Positions 41,655 through 51,541 of a stretch of DNA of 64,000 nucleotides are shown piece after piece. The stretch spans positions 310,001-374,000 of the forward strand of contig NZ_FOOQ01000001.1 in NCBI RefSeq assembly GCF_900113245.1. The letters run 5' to 3'. The translations under genes and the position numbers were made by a program. Source of the DNA: Halopelagius inordinatus. GTDB taxonomy: Archaea; Halobacteriota; Halobacteria; Halobacteriales; Haloferacaceae. The notes below the pieces were generated by a model that was given only the letters and a program-made list of their open reading frames with translations, had not been told where the DNA came from and ran no database searches. Position 1 is the first letter of the stretch. Each line of letters starts with the position of its first letter.

Positions 41655-42293
41655 CTACTCGGCGTCGGACGCTGACGCGCCCCGCGCCATCCGTTCTGCG
41701 TACCCCGACACCATGTTCTCGACGTACTTTGCGACCACGTCCACCTCGACGTGAACCGGGTCGCCGACGGACTTCGAAGAGAGCGTCGTCAGGTCGTACG
41801 TCGTCGGGATGACGGCGACGGCCAGCGTTTCGTCGGACCGGTCGGCCACGGTCAGGCTGATTCCGTCGAGTGTGACGGAGCCTTTCTCGACGACGTACCG
41901 CCCGAACCCCTCGGGGAGGGCGAACTCGAACCACCAGTCGTCGCCGACGCGTTCGACGGCCGCCATCGTCGTCGTCGTGTCGACGTGCCCCTGCACGAGG
42001 TGGCCGTCGAAGCGACCCTCCGCGGGGAGGGCGCGTTCGAGATTCACCGCGTCGCCCTCGCGAACGTCGCCGAGGTACGTCTTCTCGACCGTCTCGGCGG
42101 CGAGGAACACCTCGAACCACGACCCTTCGTCGTCGAACGTCTCCACGGTCAGACAGACTCCGCTGACGGCTATCGACTGGCCGTGGTGGAGGTCGTCTAT
42201 CTCGAACTCCGGACGGATTCGAAGCCGCCGTCCCCCGCCGTCTTCGCTCGCCGCGACGATTTCGCCGACACCCTCGACGATGCCCGTGAACAT
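41655..42293 (-). CDS. ribE: Riboflavin synthase (alpha-chain type)
   Basis: The 212-residue enzyme converts two lumazine molecules to riboflavin. Both internal repeats are visible: MFTGIVEGVGEIV...SIAVSGVCLTV and HLVQGHVDTTTTM...SVTLDGISLTV. This is the trimeric bacterial-type synthase, not the pentameric synthase of methanogens, and it is the type haloarchaea use. The start at 42293 is fixed by the conserved MFTGIVE. It is convergent with prsW. Confidence 0.95.
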   Translation of the reverse strand: MFTGIVEGVGEIVAASEDGGGRRLRIRPEFEIDDLHHGQSIAVSGVCLTVETFDDEGSWFEVFLAAETVEKTYLGDVREGDAVNLERALPAEGRFDGHLVQGHVDTTTTMAAVERVGDDWWFEFALPEGFGRYVVEKGSVTLDGISLTVADRSDETLAVAVIPTTYDLTTLSSKSVGDPVHVEVDVVAKYVENMVSGYAERMARGASASDAE

Positions 42294-42399
42294 GGTTCGA
42301 CCTCCTGTCTCAGTATTGAAAAGCGTCACGAACCCGTTCACCCGCGCTCGCGGTTCGGCTGGCGTACACTTTTGCCGCATTATCACGCACTCCGACGTG

Positions 42400-43041
42400 A
42401 TGAACGTCGCCGCGCGCCTCCGGAGCAGTTTCGTCACGGGTACGCTACTCGTCACGCCCCTCGCCGTCACGGTGTTCGTCCTCGACTTCGTGTTCGACAG
42501 GCTCACCCTGCTTTTGAACCCGATAGTCCGAACGGCGGGGCTGACCGCGTACACCGGAAACATCGAAATCGTCGCGCAACTCGTCGCCGCCGTCCTCTTG
42601 GCGTCCGCGCTGACGGTTCTCGGCTACGTCGCCTCGGTCGAACTCGGGCGGCGATTCTTCGGCGGTTTCGAACGCGGGCTTCGCCTCGTTCCGCTGGTTC
42701 GGACCGTCTACTTCGGCGTCCGGCAGGTGTCGGAGTCGCTGACGCGACAGAGCGAGGGATTCGAACGCGTCGTTCTCGTCGAGTACCCCCGCGAGGGACT
42801 GTACTCGCTCGGGTTCGTCACGAACGACGGCCCGAACGCGGCGGAGGACGCGACGGGGGAGACGCTCTGTACGGTGTTCGTCCCGCACAGTCCGAACCCG
42901 ACGGCGGGGGCTCTCATCATGGCGTCCGACGCGGAGATGTACGACCTCGAGATGTCCGTCCGGCGGGGGCTGAGACTCGTCGTCACGACGGGCCTCGGCG
43001 TCGAAGACCCGGACGAACTCCCGTCGGGCGTCGTCCGGTGA
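42400..43041 (+). CDS. DUF502 family membrane protein
   Basis: The 213-residue protein has two N-terminal membrane helices (about 10-33 and 52-78), then a cytoplasmic beta-rich domain. The DUF502 signature is visible in VPLVRTVYFGVRQVSESL, FERVVLVEYPREGLYSLGFVT and TVFVPHSPNPTAG. Function unknown. GTG 42397 is an alternative start. Confidence 0.85.
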   Translation: MNVAARLRSSFVTGTLLVTPLAVTVFVLDFVFDRLTLLLNPIVRTAGLTAYTGNIEIVAQLVAAVLLASALTVLGYVASVELGRRFFGGFERGLRLVPLVRTVYFGVRQVSESLTRQSEGFERVVLVEYPREGLYSLGFVTNDGPNAAEDATGETLCTVFVPHSPNPTAGALIMASDAEMYDLEMSVRRGLRLVVTTGLGVEDPDELPSGVVR

Positions 43042-43142
43042 GAGAGGGTGTCGCGACGGGAGACGCCGACCGGACCCCCGAACGCCGTCGCTGCGTCGTA
43101 TCGCGGCGTTTTTGACCGCCGGAGGCGAACGGTCGACAGACG

Positions 43143-43388
43143 ATGGGACTCGGAATCTGGGGGACGATACAACTGGCCGCGACGCTCGTATTCGCGATTC
43201 CGGTCGGTATCTTCGGTCTGAACACGCTTTTGGCCGGACAACAGGTGCTCGGCGGCGGCCTCCTCGCCGTCGCCGTACTGATGGTTGCGCTCCCGCACTA
43301 CCTCACGACGCCCGGCGACATCCCGGCGACGATAGCCGAGAAGGTGGTCGGCAAGGCCGTGACGGTACCCGACGACGACGAGACGTGA
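43143..43388 (+). CDS. Small two-helix membrane protein, 81 residues
   Basis: The protein starts MGLGIWGTIQLAATLVFAIP. It has two membrane helices (about 5-27 and 33-53) and a conserved-looking tail, YLTTPGDIPATIAEKVVGKA. Function unknown. It lies 101 bases after the DUF502 gene. Confidence 0.65.
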   Translation: MGLGIWGTIQLAATLVFAIPVGIFGLNTLLAGQQVLGGGLLAVAVLMVALPHYLTTPGDIPATIAEKVVGKAVTVPDDDET

Positions 43389-43415
43389 CTGTCCGTCTCG
43401 CGTCGCCGCCGCGTC

Positions 43416-44612
43416 TCACTCGCCGCGCGGCGCGAACGAACGCGGGTACTCGTGGAGTATCTCGACGCCCGCCTCGGTGACGACGACGAGTTCTTCTAGC
43501 CGGACGCCGCCGCGTTCGGGGTCGTAGACGCCCGGTTCGAGCGTGAACGCGTGCCCGGGCCGCAGTTCCGCCTCTCCTCGGAGCGACGGCCCCTCGTGAA
43601 GCGAGAGGCCGACGCCGTGGCCGGTTCCGTGGGTGAACCCCGCCTCTCCCTCCGCCGCCTCGGGGTCGAACCCGTACGCGGCGAGTTCGGCGGCCGCCTC
43701 GGCGTGCACCGTCCGGGCGGGGACGCCCGGTTCGACGGTGTCGAGAGCGACGTCTAACGCCGACTCGACTGCGATGTACGCCCGGCGCTCCCACCCGCCG
43801 TCGCTGTCGACGACGTAGGTCCGCGAGATATCGCCGTAGTAGCCGTGCGGGCCGCGCGGCGAGAGGTCCACGAGCACCGTTTGGCCCGGTCGAACCGCCG
43901 CGGTCCCTCGGTAGTGGAGGTCGGTACAGGTCGGTCCCGCACCGACGACGGTGTTCTCGGCGTCGGTCACGCCGCGGGCCGCGAGTTCGGCGTTCACCTC
44001 GCGTCGAAGGCGTTCCGTCGAGAGGGGTTCTCCCTCCCAGACGAGTTCGTCCCCGTCGGGCGACGCCTCCGCGAGGACCGTCTCGGCGCGCCGCATCCCG
44101 CCCGCGGCGGCGCGTTGCACCCGCCTCAGTGCGTCGAGTTCGGCGTCGGTCTTGACCGCGCGGGCGGCGGCGACGGCGCCCGTCGACGTCACGTCGTACC
44201 CGCCGCGTTCGAGGTACGCCGCCGCGTCGTGCGGAATCGACTGCGGCGCGAGAACCGCCTCCCCGTCCGTCAGGTCGTCGAGGACGGCCCGGGCGCGGAC
44301 GCCCGCCGGGTCGCCGGCGTTCGCCGTCCGAACCTCGCCGCCGAACTCCCGGCGGGCCTGTCCTTCGAAGCGCGACGGCGCACAGAGGACGCCGCCCTCT
44401 GGACCGTCGGCGACGTAGACGAACGCGTAGTCGCGGTCCGGCCCCGAAAAGCGCGTCAGATACCGCACGTCGTCGTCGAACCGGTCGCCGACGTGGACGA
44501 ACGCGGCCGCGTCTGACTCCGCGAGGGCGTCGTCGAGGAAGTCGAGAGTCGTCGTCGGGGCGGGCGTCGCATCGAGAGACGACTCCTCGCCCTCCGAGTG
44601 CCGGTCCGTCAT
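43416..44612 (-). CDS. M24 family aminopeptidase (Xaa-Pro dipeptidase-like)
   Basis: The 398-residue protein has an N-terminal creatinase-like domain and a pita-bread catalytic domain. Metal ligands are visible: Asp in VLVDLSPRG, Asp in YYGDISRTY, His in GTGHGVGLSLHEG, Glu in FTLEPGVY and Glu in VRLEELVVV. It would release N-terminal residues before proline. The helicase gene lies seven bases upstream on the same strand, so they may be co-transcribed. Confidence 0.92.
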   Translation of the reverse strand: MTDRHSEGEESSLDATPAPTTTLDFLDDALAESDAAAFVHVGDRFDDDVRYLTRFSGPDRDYAFVYVADGPEGGVLCAPSRFEGQARREFGGEVRTANAGDPAGVRARAVLDDLTDGEAVLAPQSIPHDAAAYLERGGYDVTSTGAVAAARAVKTDAELDALRRVQRAAAGGMRRAETVLAEASPDGDELVWEGEPLSTERLRREVNAELAARGVTDAENTVVGAGPTCTDLHYRGTAAVRPGQTVLVDLSPRGPHGYYGDISRTYVVDSDGGWERRAYIAVESALDVALDTVEPGVPARTVHAEAAAELAAYGFDPEAAEGEAGFTHGTGHGVGLSLHEGPSLRGEAELRPGHAFTLEPGVYDPERGGVRLEELVVVTEAGVEILHEYPRSFAPRGE

Positions 44613-44619
44613 CGCGCGG

Positions 44620-46479
44620 TTACGGGTCCGGTTCCGGTGCCGGCGTCTCCGCCTCCTCTTGGGCCTCTTCGAGGAGGTCCTCGATCGGGTCCTCGCGGAG
44701 TTCGTTGTGCAAAAGGACGCTCACCGGAAGCGTCGGCGCGCCGGAGACGAGGTTCTCCAAGAGGACGAGACGCTCTCTGGCGCGGGACATGCCGACGTAG
44801 AAGACGCGGCGTTCGTTGTCCGTCAGGATGGGGACGGGACTCGTCGTGGAGGTGAACTCCTCGACGCCGTCTACCTCCTCGTCCTCGACGGAGGCGGCCA
44901 TCTGTTCGACCACCTTCTCGGTGAGGTCGGTGGCGACGAACACGTGGTCCGCCTCGCGACCCTTCGCGGAGTGGATGGTACCGACGCGGACGCGGTTGGG
45001 GTCCATGTCCTGGTACTCCCCGGAGAAGTACGCCTCGATGGACTTCCGCTGGAAGGACGTCACCTTCCGGACCATGTCGCCCGCGGACTCGCTCTGCGGG
45101 AGGAACGGCGCGTGGTCGGAGATGACGCCGTTGTCTATCTCGATTTCGGTCAGGTCTTCGACGCCCGCGGCCTCTTTTTGCTCGTCGATGTGGTCGAACA
45201 GGTCGTCGCGTTCGTTCGAACCGAACGCGGAGTCCTGCAGCATGTCGGCGAGGCGGCGCGCTTCGAGTCCGTTCACCGGGTCGCCGCGTTCGGTCTTCTC
45301 TATGGCGCGGACGTACTGCGTGAGGCGGTCGGTCCACATCCGCTGGTCCGTCAGCACGGAGAACGGCATCCCCAGCGGCAGGAACTCGTCGATGAACTGA
45401 AACATCTGGTAGCGAGCGCGGAACAGCACCATGATGCTCTCTTCGTCTTCGCTCTGTTCGATGGTGTATCGGACGTTCCGCGCCAGGTCGAGCATCGACG
45501 GCGACTGGATTCCCTCTACGGTTCCGCCCTCCTTGCGCGGTTTGAGGTCTTTCTCCTGTCGCTTGTCGATGTGGCGAATCTCCTGATTGACGACGTTCAG
45601 GATACGGGAGGGCAGGCGGTAGGAGTTCGGAAGCACAACGTCCTCGTCGCGTTCGGCGTCCAAGAGGAGGTTCGGGTCCGCGCCCTGCCACGCGTAGACG
45701 ACCTGGTCGTCGTCGCCGGCGATGAGGACGCGCTTCATGTGCGGTTTCCACTCCTCGTAGACGTCGTACTGGAGCGTCGTGATGTCCTGGAACTCGTCGA
45801 TGACGAGGTAGTCGACGTGGGGGACCAGAGAGCGCTGTCGCACCCGTTCGAGCATGTCGGCGAAGCCGACGAGTCCGTGTTCGCCCTTGTACGAACGCCA
45901 CGCTCGGATGGCCTCCGGAACGTCCACTCTGTCGTCGTCGGAGGGCCACGTCGGCGTGTACTTGTTGCCCTCCTGTGCGTTGGGGTCTACGTCCGGGGGG
46001 AGACGAACCTCCTCTACGTTCCATTGGAACGGCACGTCGTACCAGTCCGTGACGTCGCGGCGGGTTCGCTGAAGCCACTGGCTGGTCGCGATTATCTTGT
46101 TTCCGAGCGTCGTCGAACGTGCAGTTCGACGGCCCGCCCCGCCGTACTGGTCTTCGAACTCGATGCCGTACTCTTCGCAGAACTCCGTCTTGTCCTTCTC
46201 GCCGACCACGTCGTTACGGGAGAGGTCGAGGAGTTCGTACGCCTTGGCGTGCATCGTCGCCACGTTGCCCTTCAGTGCGCGCGGCGAGATGTCGAGTCGT
46301 TCCGCGAGTCGTTCCCGAATCTCGGCGGCGGCAGCGCGGGTGTACGAGACGACGAGAATGTCGCGAATCGTCGTCTCTTCGTCTTCGAGGATGCCCTCGA
46401 CTCGGTCGAGAAGCGCGGTCGTCTTCCCGCTCCCCGGTCCACCGAAGAGTCGAGTGACGGTCGCGTCGGAGTCGGTCAT
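44620..46479 (-). CDS. UvrD/Rep-type superfamily 1 DNA helicase
   Basis: The 619-residue protein has Walker A GGPGSGKTT (13-21), motif Ia (SYTRAAAAEIRERL), motif II VIDEFQDIT, motif III GDDDQVVYAWQGA and motif VI YVGMSRARERLVL. This is a complete 3'-5' SF1A helicase, a little shorter than bacterial UvrD. It probably acts in repair or replication-fork maintenance. The peptidase gene follows after seven bases. Confidence 0.92.
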   Translation of the reverse strand: MTDSDATVTRLFGGPGSGKTTALLDRVEGILEDEETTIRDILVVSYTRAAAAEIRERLAERLDISPRALKGNVATMHAKAYELLDLSRNDVVGEKDKTEFCEEYGIEFEDQYGGAGRRTARSTTLGNKIIATSQWLQRTRRDVTDWYDVPFQWNVEEVRLPPDVDPNAQEGNKYTPTWPSDDDRVDVPEAIRAWRSYKGEHGLVGFADMLERVRQRSLVPHVDYLVIDEFQDITTLQYDVYEEWKPHMKRVLIAGDDDQVVYAWQGADPNLLLDAERDEDVVLPNSYRLPSRILNVVNQEIRHIDKRQEKDLKPRKEGGTVEGIQSPSMLDLARNVRYTIEQSEDEESIMVLFRARYQMFQFIDEFLPLGMPFSVLTDQRMWTDRLTQYVRAIEKTERGDPVNGLEARRLADMLQDSAFGSNERDDLFDHIDEQKEAAGVEDLTEIEIDNGVISDHAPFLPQSESAGDMVRKVTSFQRKSIEAYFSGEYQDMDPNRVRVGTIHSAKGREADHVFVATDLTEKVVEQMAASVEDEEVDGVEEFTSTTSPVPILTDNERRVFYVGMSRARERLVLLENLVSGAPTLPVSVLLHNELREDPIEDLLEEAQEEAETPAPEPDP

Positions 46480-46557
46480 TGTACCCGTTCACGCCCTAAT
46501 CGGTGATAAAGAGCCTGCTTTATCTTATACTGAAGTTCTGTCGAACGCGACCCTGAC

Positions 46558-46740
46558 TCAGGCGAGCGGGTCCCACCCGCAGACCGCGCAGTCGTCGGCA
46601 GACTGGTCGTGTAACGCACCGCAGTCCGGGCACTGCTTTTTGTTATAGGACGTCTCCCAGTTGGACTCTGTCACCTCGTGGCCGCGGTCGTCCAAGAACT
46701 GGTCGAACAGTGCGTCGTCGGGGTTCGGTGCAGAAGCCAT
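46558..46740 (-). CDS. Small CPxCG zinc-finger protein (HVO_0416-like), 60 residues
   Basis: The protein starts MASAPNPDDALFDQFLDDRG and has CPDC...CAVCGW, a one-domain zinc finger. I recall near-identical layouts in Haloferax HVO_0416-type proteins. The ATG at 46740 is preferred over 46764 because an AT-rich TATA-like element lies about 30 bases before it. Function unknown. Confidence 0.75.
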   Translation of the reverse strand: MASAPNPDDALFDQFLDDRGHEVTESNWETSYNKKQCPDCGALHDQSADDCAVCGWDPLA

Positions 46741-46883
46741 ACGGGCTGTGGTATGGGTTGTCATTACTTAGTCTTGTTGCCGCACACTACCGTTCCGGAG
46801 ATATATCGAGAGATAGAGGGCCGAGAGACGCAGAAATCCCGACTATCGAGGCCGAAGAAGGGAGGCTCCGCGGGTCGGAGCGG

Positions 46884-48416
46884 TCAGTCCAACTCGTAGA
46901 GGTCGCCGTACTTCTCCGTGACGTAGGCCACGAAGTCGTCGGCGGCGAACTCCTCGCCCGTCGCCTCGACGACGAGTTCGTTCGTCTCGTACTTCGAGCC
47001 GTGGCGGTGGACGTTCTCGATCAACCACTCGCGGAGGGTCTCGAACTCTCCCGCCTCGATCTGCTCGTCGAGGTCGTCGATGTCGTCTTCGGCGGCGTCG
47101 AACAGTTGCGCGGCCATCACGGACCCGAGCGAGTACGTCGGGAAGTAGCCGAAGTTACCGTGACTCCAGTGGATGTCCTGCAGACAGCCCTCCGCGTCCG
47201 TCTCCGGGCGGACGCCGAGATACTCCTCGTACTTGTCGTTCCACGCCTCGGGCACGTCCTCCACGTCGAGTTCGCCCGCGACGAGGGCGCGTTCTATCTC
47301 GAACCGGACGATGATGTGGAGGTGGTAGGTGAGTTCGTCGGCTTCGACCCGGATGAGGTTGTCCTCGTACACCTGATTCGCCGCCTCGTAGGCCTCTCGT
47401 GCTGTCACGTCCTCGGCCTGTTCGAACCGCTCTTTGAACTCGGGGAGAAACAGGGTCCAAAACGGCTCCGAGCGTCCGACGTGGTTCTCCCAGAGGCGCG
47501 ACTGGGACTCGTGGACGGACAGGTCCCGAGACTCGCCGAGAGGCGTCGCGTACTCCTCGTCCGGCAGGCCGAGACTGTAGTTGGCGTGCCCGAACTCGTG
47601 AATCGTCGAGGTGACGGCGCCGAGGGGGTCCGCCTCGTCGAATCTCGTCGTCACGCGGGCGTCGAACGTGGTCCCCGAGGAGAAGGGGTGCGGGGCCACG
47701 TCGAGGCGTCCGCGCTCCCACGGATAGCCGAGCATCGAGAGCACGTCGCGACAGAGTTCCTCTTGGGTCCCCTCGTCGTACGTCCCTTTCGAGGAGAACG
47801 CGTCCGTCGCCAGTTCGGCGTCGGACTCGCGAATCTGCTCTATCATCGGCACCAGGGTGTCGCGGAGTTCTTCGAGGATGGACTCGGCCTGTTCGAGGGG
47901 GAGACACGGCTCGAAGTCCTCGAACAGCACCTCGTAGGCGTCTCTGTCGGGATCGATATGTTCGGCGTACTCCCGTTTGAGTTCGACGTGCTTCTCCAGG
48001 TACGGCGCGAACTTCGAGAAGTCGTCTTCGGCTTTCGCCTCCTTCCACGCCGGAAGCGCCTCGGAGGACGTGGTCGAAATCTCCTCGACGAGGTCGGTCG
48101 GGACGCTGGTCGCGCGGTCGTACTTCCGTCGAATCTCGCGGACGACGGCCGCCTGCTCTTCGGTCAGGTCCGTCGATTCGAGTTCGTCGAGCAGTTCGCC
48201 CACCTCGTCTTCGGTGAGCAGTTCGTGCGAGAGCGACGAGAGCGTCGAGAGTTGCTGGGAACGCGCCGGCGTGCCCTCCTCGGGCATCATCACCTGCTGG
48301 TCCCACGAGAGGAGTCCGGCGGCGTTCTGCACGTTCGCGACGCGCTTGTACTTCTGCAGGAGTTCGGCGTAGGCGTCGGGAGCGGAGTCCGCGTCGCCGG
48401 TTGCGTCTGTCGCCAT
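46884..48416 (-). CDS. Carboxypeptidase M32 (Taq-type metallocarboxypeptidase)
   Basis: The 510-residue, mostly helical protein has the zinc motif HEFGH at 273-277 in TSTIHEFGHANYSLG. The M32 signatures GLPDEEYATPLGESRDLSVHESQSRLWEN and CLQDIHWSHGNFGYFPTYSLG are present. It removes C-terminal residues from peptides in the cytoplasm. It is monocistronic. Confidence 0.95.
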   Translation of the reverse strand: MATDATGDADSAPDAYAELLQKYKRVANVQNAAGLLSWDQQVMMPEEGTPARSQQLSTLSSLSHELLTEDEVGELLDELESTDLTEEQAAVVREIRRKYDRATSVPTDLVEEISTTSSEALPAWKEAKAEDDFSKFAPYLEKHVELKREYAEHIDPDRDAYEVLFEDFEPCLPLEQAESILEELRDTLVPMIEQIRESDAELATDAFSSKGTYDEGTQEELCRDVLSMLGYPWERGRLDVAPHPFSSGTTFDARVTTRFDEADPLGAVTSTIHEFGHANYSLGLPDEEYATPLGESRDLSVHESQSRLWENHVGRSEPFWTLFLPEFKERFEQAEDVTAREAYEAANQVYEDNLIRVEADELTYHLHIIVRFEIERALVAGELDVEDVPEAWNDKYEEYLGVRPETDAEGCLQDIHWSHGNFGYFPTYSLGSVMAAQLFDAAEDDIDDLDEQIEAGEFETLREWLIENVHRHGSKYETNELVVEATGEEFAADDFVAYVTEKYGDLYELD

Positions 48417-48501
48417 GTGTCGTCAGATGTGCGCCGGACGTTATCAACCCGGCGTCTGCGGACGAGGCGACCGGTTTACCGGCGGCGAGTCGCCCCGGCG
48501 G

Positions 48502-49605
48502 TCACTCCGCGGGCCACCGTTCGGCCGCGCCGCGATAGATGCGGTAACACCGCTCTAGCACCGCTATCGAGACGCTCTCGGTGGCGGTGTGCGCCTCGCC
48601 CGGTTCGGCCGCGCCGCAGACGACGCAGGACGTCCCGGCGGCGGCCAACCACCCGGCGTCCGTCGCGTGCGGTTTCGTCACGAGTTCCGGCGTCGCCGCC
48701 TGCGCCCCATCGGCGGCGGCGAGGACGGCGTCGGCGAACGCCTCGTCGTCGCAGGCCATCGGCGGCAGGTCCTGGTCCACCGTCCACTCGACGCCCGGTA
48801 CCTCCTCGACGCGTTCGAGGGGCGCGCGTTCGCCGGGCACCGTCCGTTCGTCCACGGTCACCTCGCACGCCTCCGGAATCACGTTCCACGCCGACCCGCC
48901 GTCTATCTCGGTGACGGCGACGCTCCCCCGGAGGCGTTCGCCGAACACGTCGGCCTCCGGGAACTCCGTCTCGCGAATCACGTCCACGGCGTCGCAGGCG
49001 CGGTAGACGGCGTTTTCTCCCGCGTCGGGTTCGCTCGCGTGCGCCGCCGACCCGCGCGCGGTGACAGTCGACCCCCGCCGCCCCTTGTGGGCGACGGCGA
49101 CGTCCGTCACGTCGCCGCCGGAGTAGTTCGTAGAGCCTTCGCCGACGACGGCGGCGTCGGGCGCGAACCCGTCGTCTATCGCCGCCCGTGCGCCCTCGCC
49201 GCCGACTTCCTCGCCGACGAACGAGGCGAACACCAGTTCGCCCGCGGGCGAGGCGTCCCGGAAGGCGACCATCGCCGCCGCGACGGCACCTTTCATGTCG
49301 GCGGTGCCGCGGCCGTAGATACGGCCGTCTCGGGTCTCTACGACGTACTCGCCGCCTTCGACCTGCGACTCGTCCGGGGGCACCACGTCGTGGTGACCGA
49401 CGAGAGCGAGTTCGGTCGCCTCTCCGCTCGCGTCCCCTCCTCGCCGGGCGAACACGTTGCCCGCGGCGTCGCGCGTCACCTCGGCGTCCGTCTCCGCGCG
49501 AAGCCACGACTCGATTTCGTCCCCCGCGGCCGTCTCGTCCTCGTGGCTGGGCGTCGAGACGAGGTTTCGCGTCAACTCGACCAGTTCCTCGCGGGTGTCG
49601 GTCAT
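48502..49605 (-). CDS. M20 family peptidase (ArgE/DapE-like)
   Basis: The 367-residue protein has the M20 metal ligands His in [11 protein letters not shown], Asp in [14 protein letters not shown], Glu-Glu in [12 protein letters not shown] and a C-terminal His in [11 protein letters not shown]. The dimerisation domain lies in between. The substrate could be acetylornithine, succinyl-diaminopimelate or a dipeptide; motifs alone cannot decide. Confidence 0.88.
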   Translation of the reverse strand: MTDTREELVELTRNLVSTPSHEDETAAGDEIESWLRAETDAEVTRDAAGNVFARRGGDASGEATELALVGHHDVVPPDESQVEGGEYVVETRDGRIYGRGTADMKGAVAAAMVAFRDASPAGELVFASFVGEEVGGEGARAAIDDGFAPDAAVVGEGSTNYSGGDVTDVAVAHKGRRGSTVTARGSAAHASEPDAGENAVYRACDAVDVIRETEFPEADVFGERLRGSVAVTEIDGGSAWNVIPEACEVTVDERTVPGERAPLERVEEVPGVEWTVDQDLPPMACDDEAFADAVLAAADGAQAATPELVTKPHATDAGWLAAAGTSCVVCGAAEPGEAHTATESVSIAVLERCYRIYRGAAERWPAE

Positions 49606-49793
49606 CGTCGAACCGTGTGCGGGGGGCGACCAAAAGTCTCCGGACGGCGACGACGCCGCCGTCGGTTACCCGATTATCCCGATTCGAAACGGATATTCGG
49701 CGCTTCAGTCCGCTCCACCCCGGCCTGACCGACGCTTTTCGATCCGTGAGAATCAGGCCCCCACGTTATACTCTCTTCCCGATACGTTCGACT

Positions 49794-51437
49794 GTGAACC
49801 TACTCGCCTCGTACGAACGACTTCTCTGGGGCACGATGGACGCCCTCGGCGTCTCTCGTTCGCTCGCGCGCAAGGTCATGACCGCGGTGGGTATCCAGTT
49901 CGGCGTCTCCGTCGCGCAGGCGGCGCTTCCCGCTCTCGTCGCCGGACGGACCCGGACGGCGCTCTCTGCGGTACTGTTCGTCGGCGCGTTCGTCGCCTTC
50001 GCGAACACCGTCCTCGTCGTGCGCCGAGACGTCGTCTCGCCCGTCGACCGACTCTCGGAGTCCGCCGCCGCCGTCGCCGCCGGGGACCTCTCTACGCCCC
50101 CGCCGGAGGCGAACGGCGAAGACGAAATCGCCCGCCTCGTCTCGGACTTCGGCGACATGCACGCTCACCTCCGAACCGTCTCGGAGCAGGCGACGGCGCT
50201 GGCGGACCGCGAGTTCGACGACCCGGTGCTCGACGAATCGCTTCCCGGCGAGTTCGGAGACGCCCTCGACCGGATGGCGGCCGACCTGGCGAGTCACACG
50301 CGGAACCTCCGCCGACTCGTCGACGCCTTCGGCGAGGCGACCGAACGCGCCGCCGAGGGCGACCTGACGGCGCGCCTCCCCGCCGAGGCGGTCGGAACCG
50401 ACGACGAACGGTACGCCGAAGTGGCCCGGTCGTACAACGAGTTCGTCGGCGAACTCTCCGACACCGTCGCCGAGGTGCGGTCGTTCGCCGTCGAGGTGGC
50501 GGCGATGGCCGACGAGGCGCAGTCGCACGTCGAACGAGCGAACGAGGCGAGCGAGGAAGTCGCCGCGGCGGTCGGCGAGATATCCGACGGCGCGACGACG
50601 CAGACCGACCACCTCCAGACCGTCGCGGGCGAACTCTCGACGCTGTCGGCCACGGTCGAGGAGATAGCGGCCTCCGCCGACGAGGTGGCCGGTCGGGTGG
50701 AGACGGCCGCAGACCGGGGACGCTCCGGGCGCGACGTGGCCGCCGAGGCGATGGCCGAACTCGACGCCGTGGAGTCGCAGATAGACGAGACGGCGGCGGC
50801 CGTCGGCGGTCTCGCCGAACGAATCGAGGAGGTAGACGAGATTGCGGCGTTCATCGAGGACGTGGGATCGCAGACCGACCTCCTCGCGGTCAACGCCGCG
50901 ATAGAGGCGGCGCGGGCGGGCGAGGCCGGCGACGGGTTCGGCGTCGTCGCCGAGGAGGTGAAGGCGCTGGCGGCGGAGACGCGCGACTCCGCAGAGGAGG
51001 TGTCCGCCCTCGTCGAGGACGTGACCGACCGCTCCGAGGAGACGCTGGCGACGGTCCGCGAGACGAACCGGAAGGTCGCAGACAGCGTCGAGACGGTGGA
51101 GTCGGCAATCGAGGAGTTCGAGGCCATCGTCGCCGCCGTCGAGGAGGTGGATTCGAGCGTCCACGAGGTGAGTCGCGCGACGGACCAACAGGCGTCCACC
51201 TCGCAGGACGTGGCCGCCCGCGTGGACGACGTGGCGAACATCTCCGAGGAGACGGCGGCGCGGTCCGCGTCCGCGGCCGACGCGGCGGACCGACAGGCCG
51301 AGTCGGTCGACGAACTCGCGGACAGAGCCACCGGCCTCTCGGGCCGCGCGGCGGCGTTGGAGTCGCTCGTAGAGCAGTTCGAACTCCCCGACGACGCCGA
51401 ATCGAGAGAGCGCGCCCCGTCGCCGGCGGACGACTGA
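49794..51437 (+). CDS. Methyl-accepting chemotaxis-type transducer without an extracellular sensor domain
   Basis: The 547-residue protein starts at GTG 49794, 27 bases after a TATA-like CGTTATAC. Two membrane helices (about 22-45 and 50-72) are joined by only a few residues. A HAMP domain ([20 protein letters not shown]), a second HAMP-like segment and the coiled-coil signalling domain follow. The CheA/CheW-contact hairpin reads [30 protein letters not shown]. Glu-rich coiled coils hold likely methylation sites. With no outside domain it may sense membrane state or a partner protein, as HtrI-type transducers do. No rhodopsin gene is adjacent. Confidence 0.88.
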   Translation: MNLLASYERLLWGTMDALGVSRSLARKVMTAVGIQFGVSVAQAALPALVAGRTRTALSAVLFVGAFVAFANTVLVVRRDVVSPVDRLSESAAAVAAGDLSTPPPEANGEDEIARLVSDFGDMHAHLRTVSEQATALADREFDDPVLDESLPGEFGDALDRMAADLASHTRNLRRLVDAFGEATERAAEGDLTARLPAEAVGTDDERYAEVARSYNEFVGELSDTVAEVRSFAVEVAAMADEAQSHVERANEASEEVAAAVGEISDGATTQTDHLQTVAGELSTLSATVEEIAASADEVAGRVETAADRGRSGRDVAAEAMAELDAVESQIDETAAAVGGLAERIEEVDEIAAFIEDVGSQTDLLAVNAAIEAARAGEAGDGFGVVAEEVKALAAETRDSAEEVSALVEDVTDRSEETLATVRETNRKVADSVETVESAIEEFEAIVAAVEEVDSSVHEVSRATDQQASTSQDVAARVDDVANISEETAARSASAADAADRQAESVDELADRATGLSGRAAALESLVEQFELPDDAESRERAPSPADD

Positions 51438-51541
51438 CGGCGGCGCGGGCGACTCGCGGGGCGACGCTCGATTTCGGGTGACCGCGACGCCGCGGTGCGG
51501 TCATCTATATCCTTATCCGTCTACCGCTCGAAACGCCCCGC

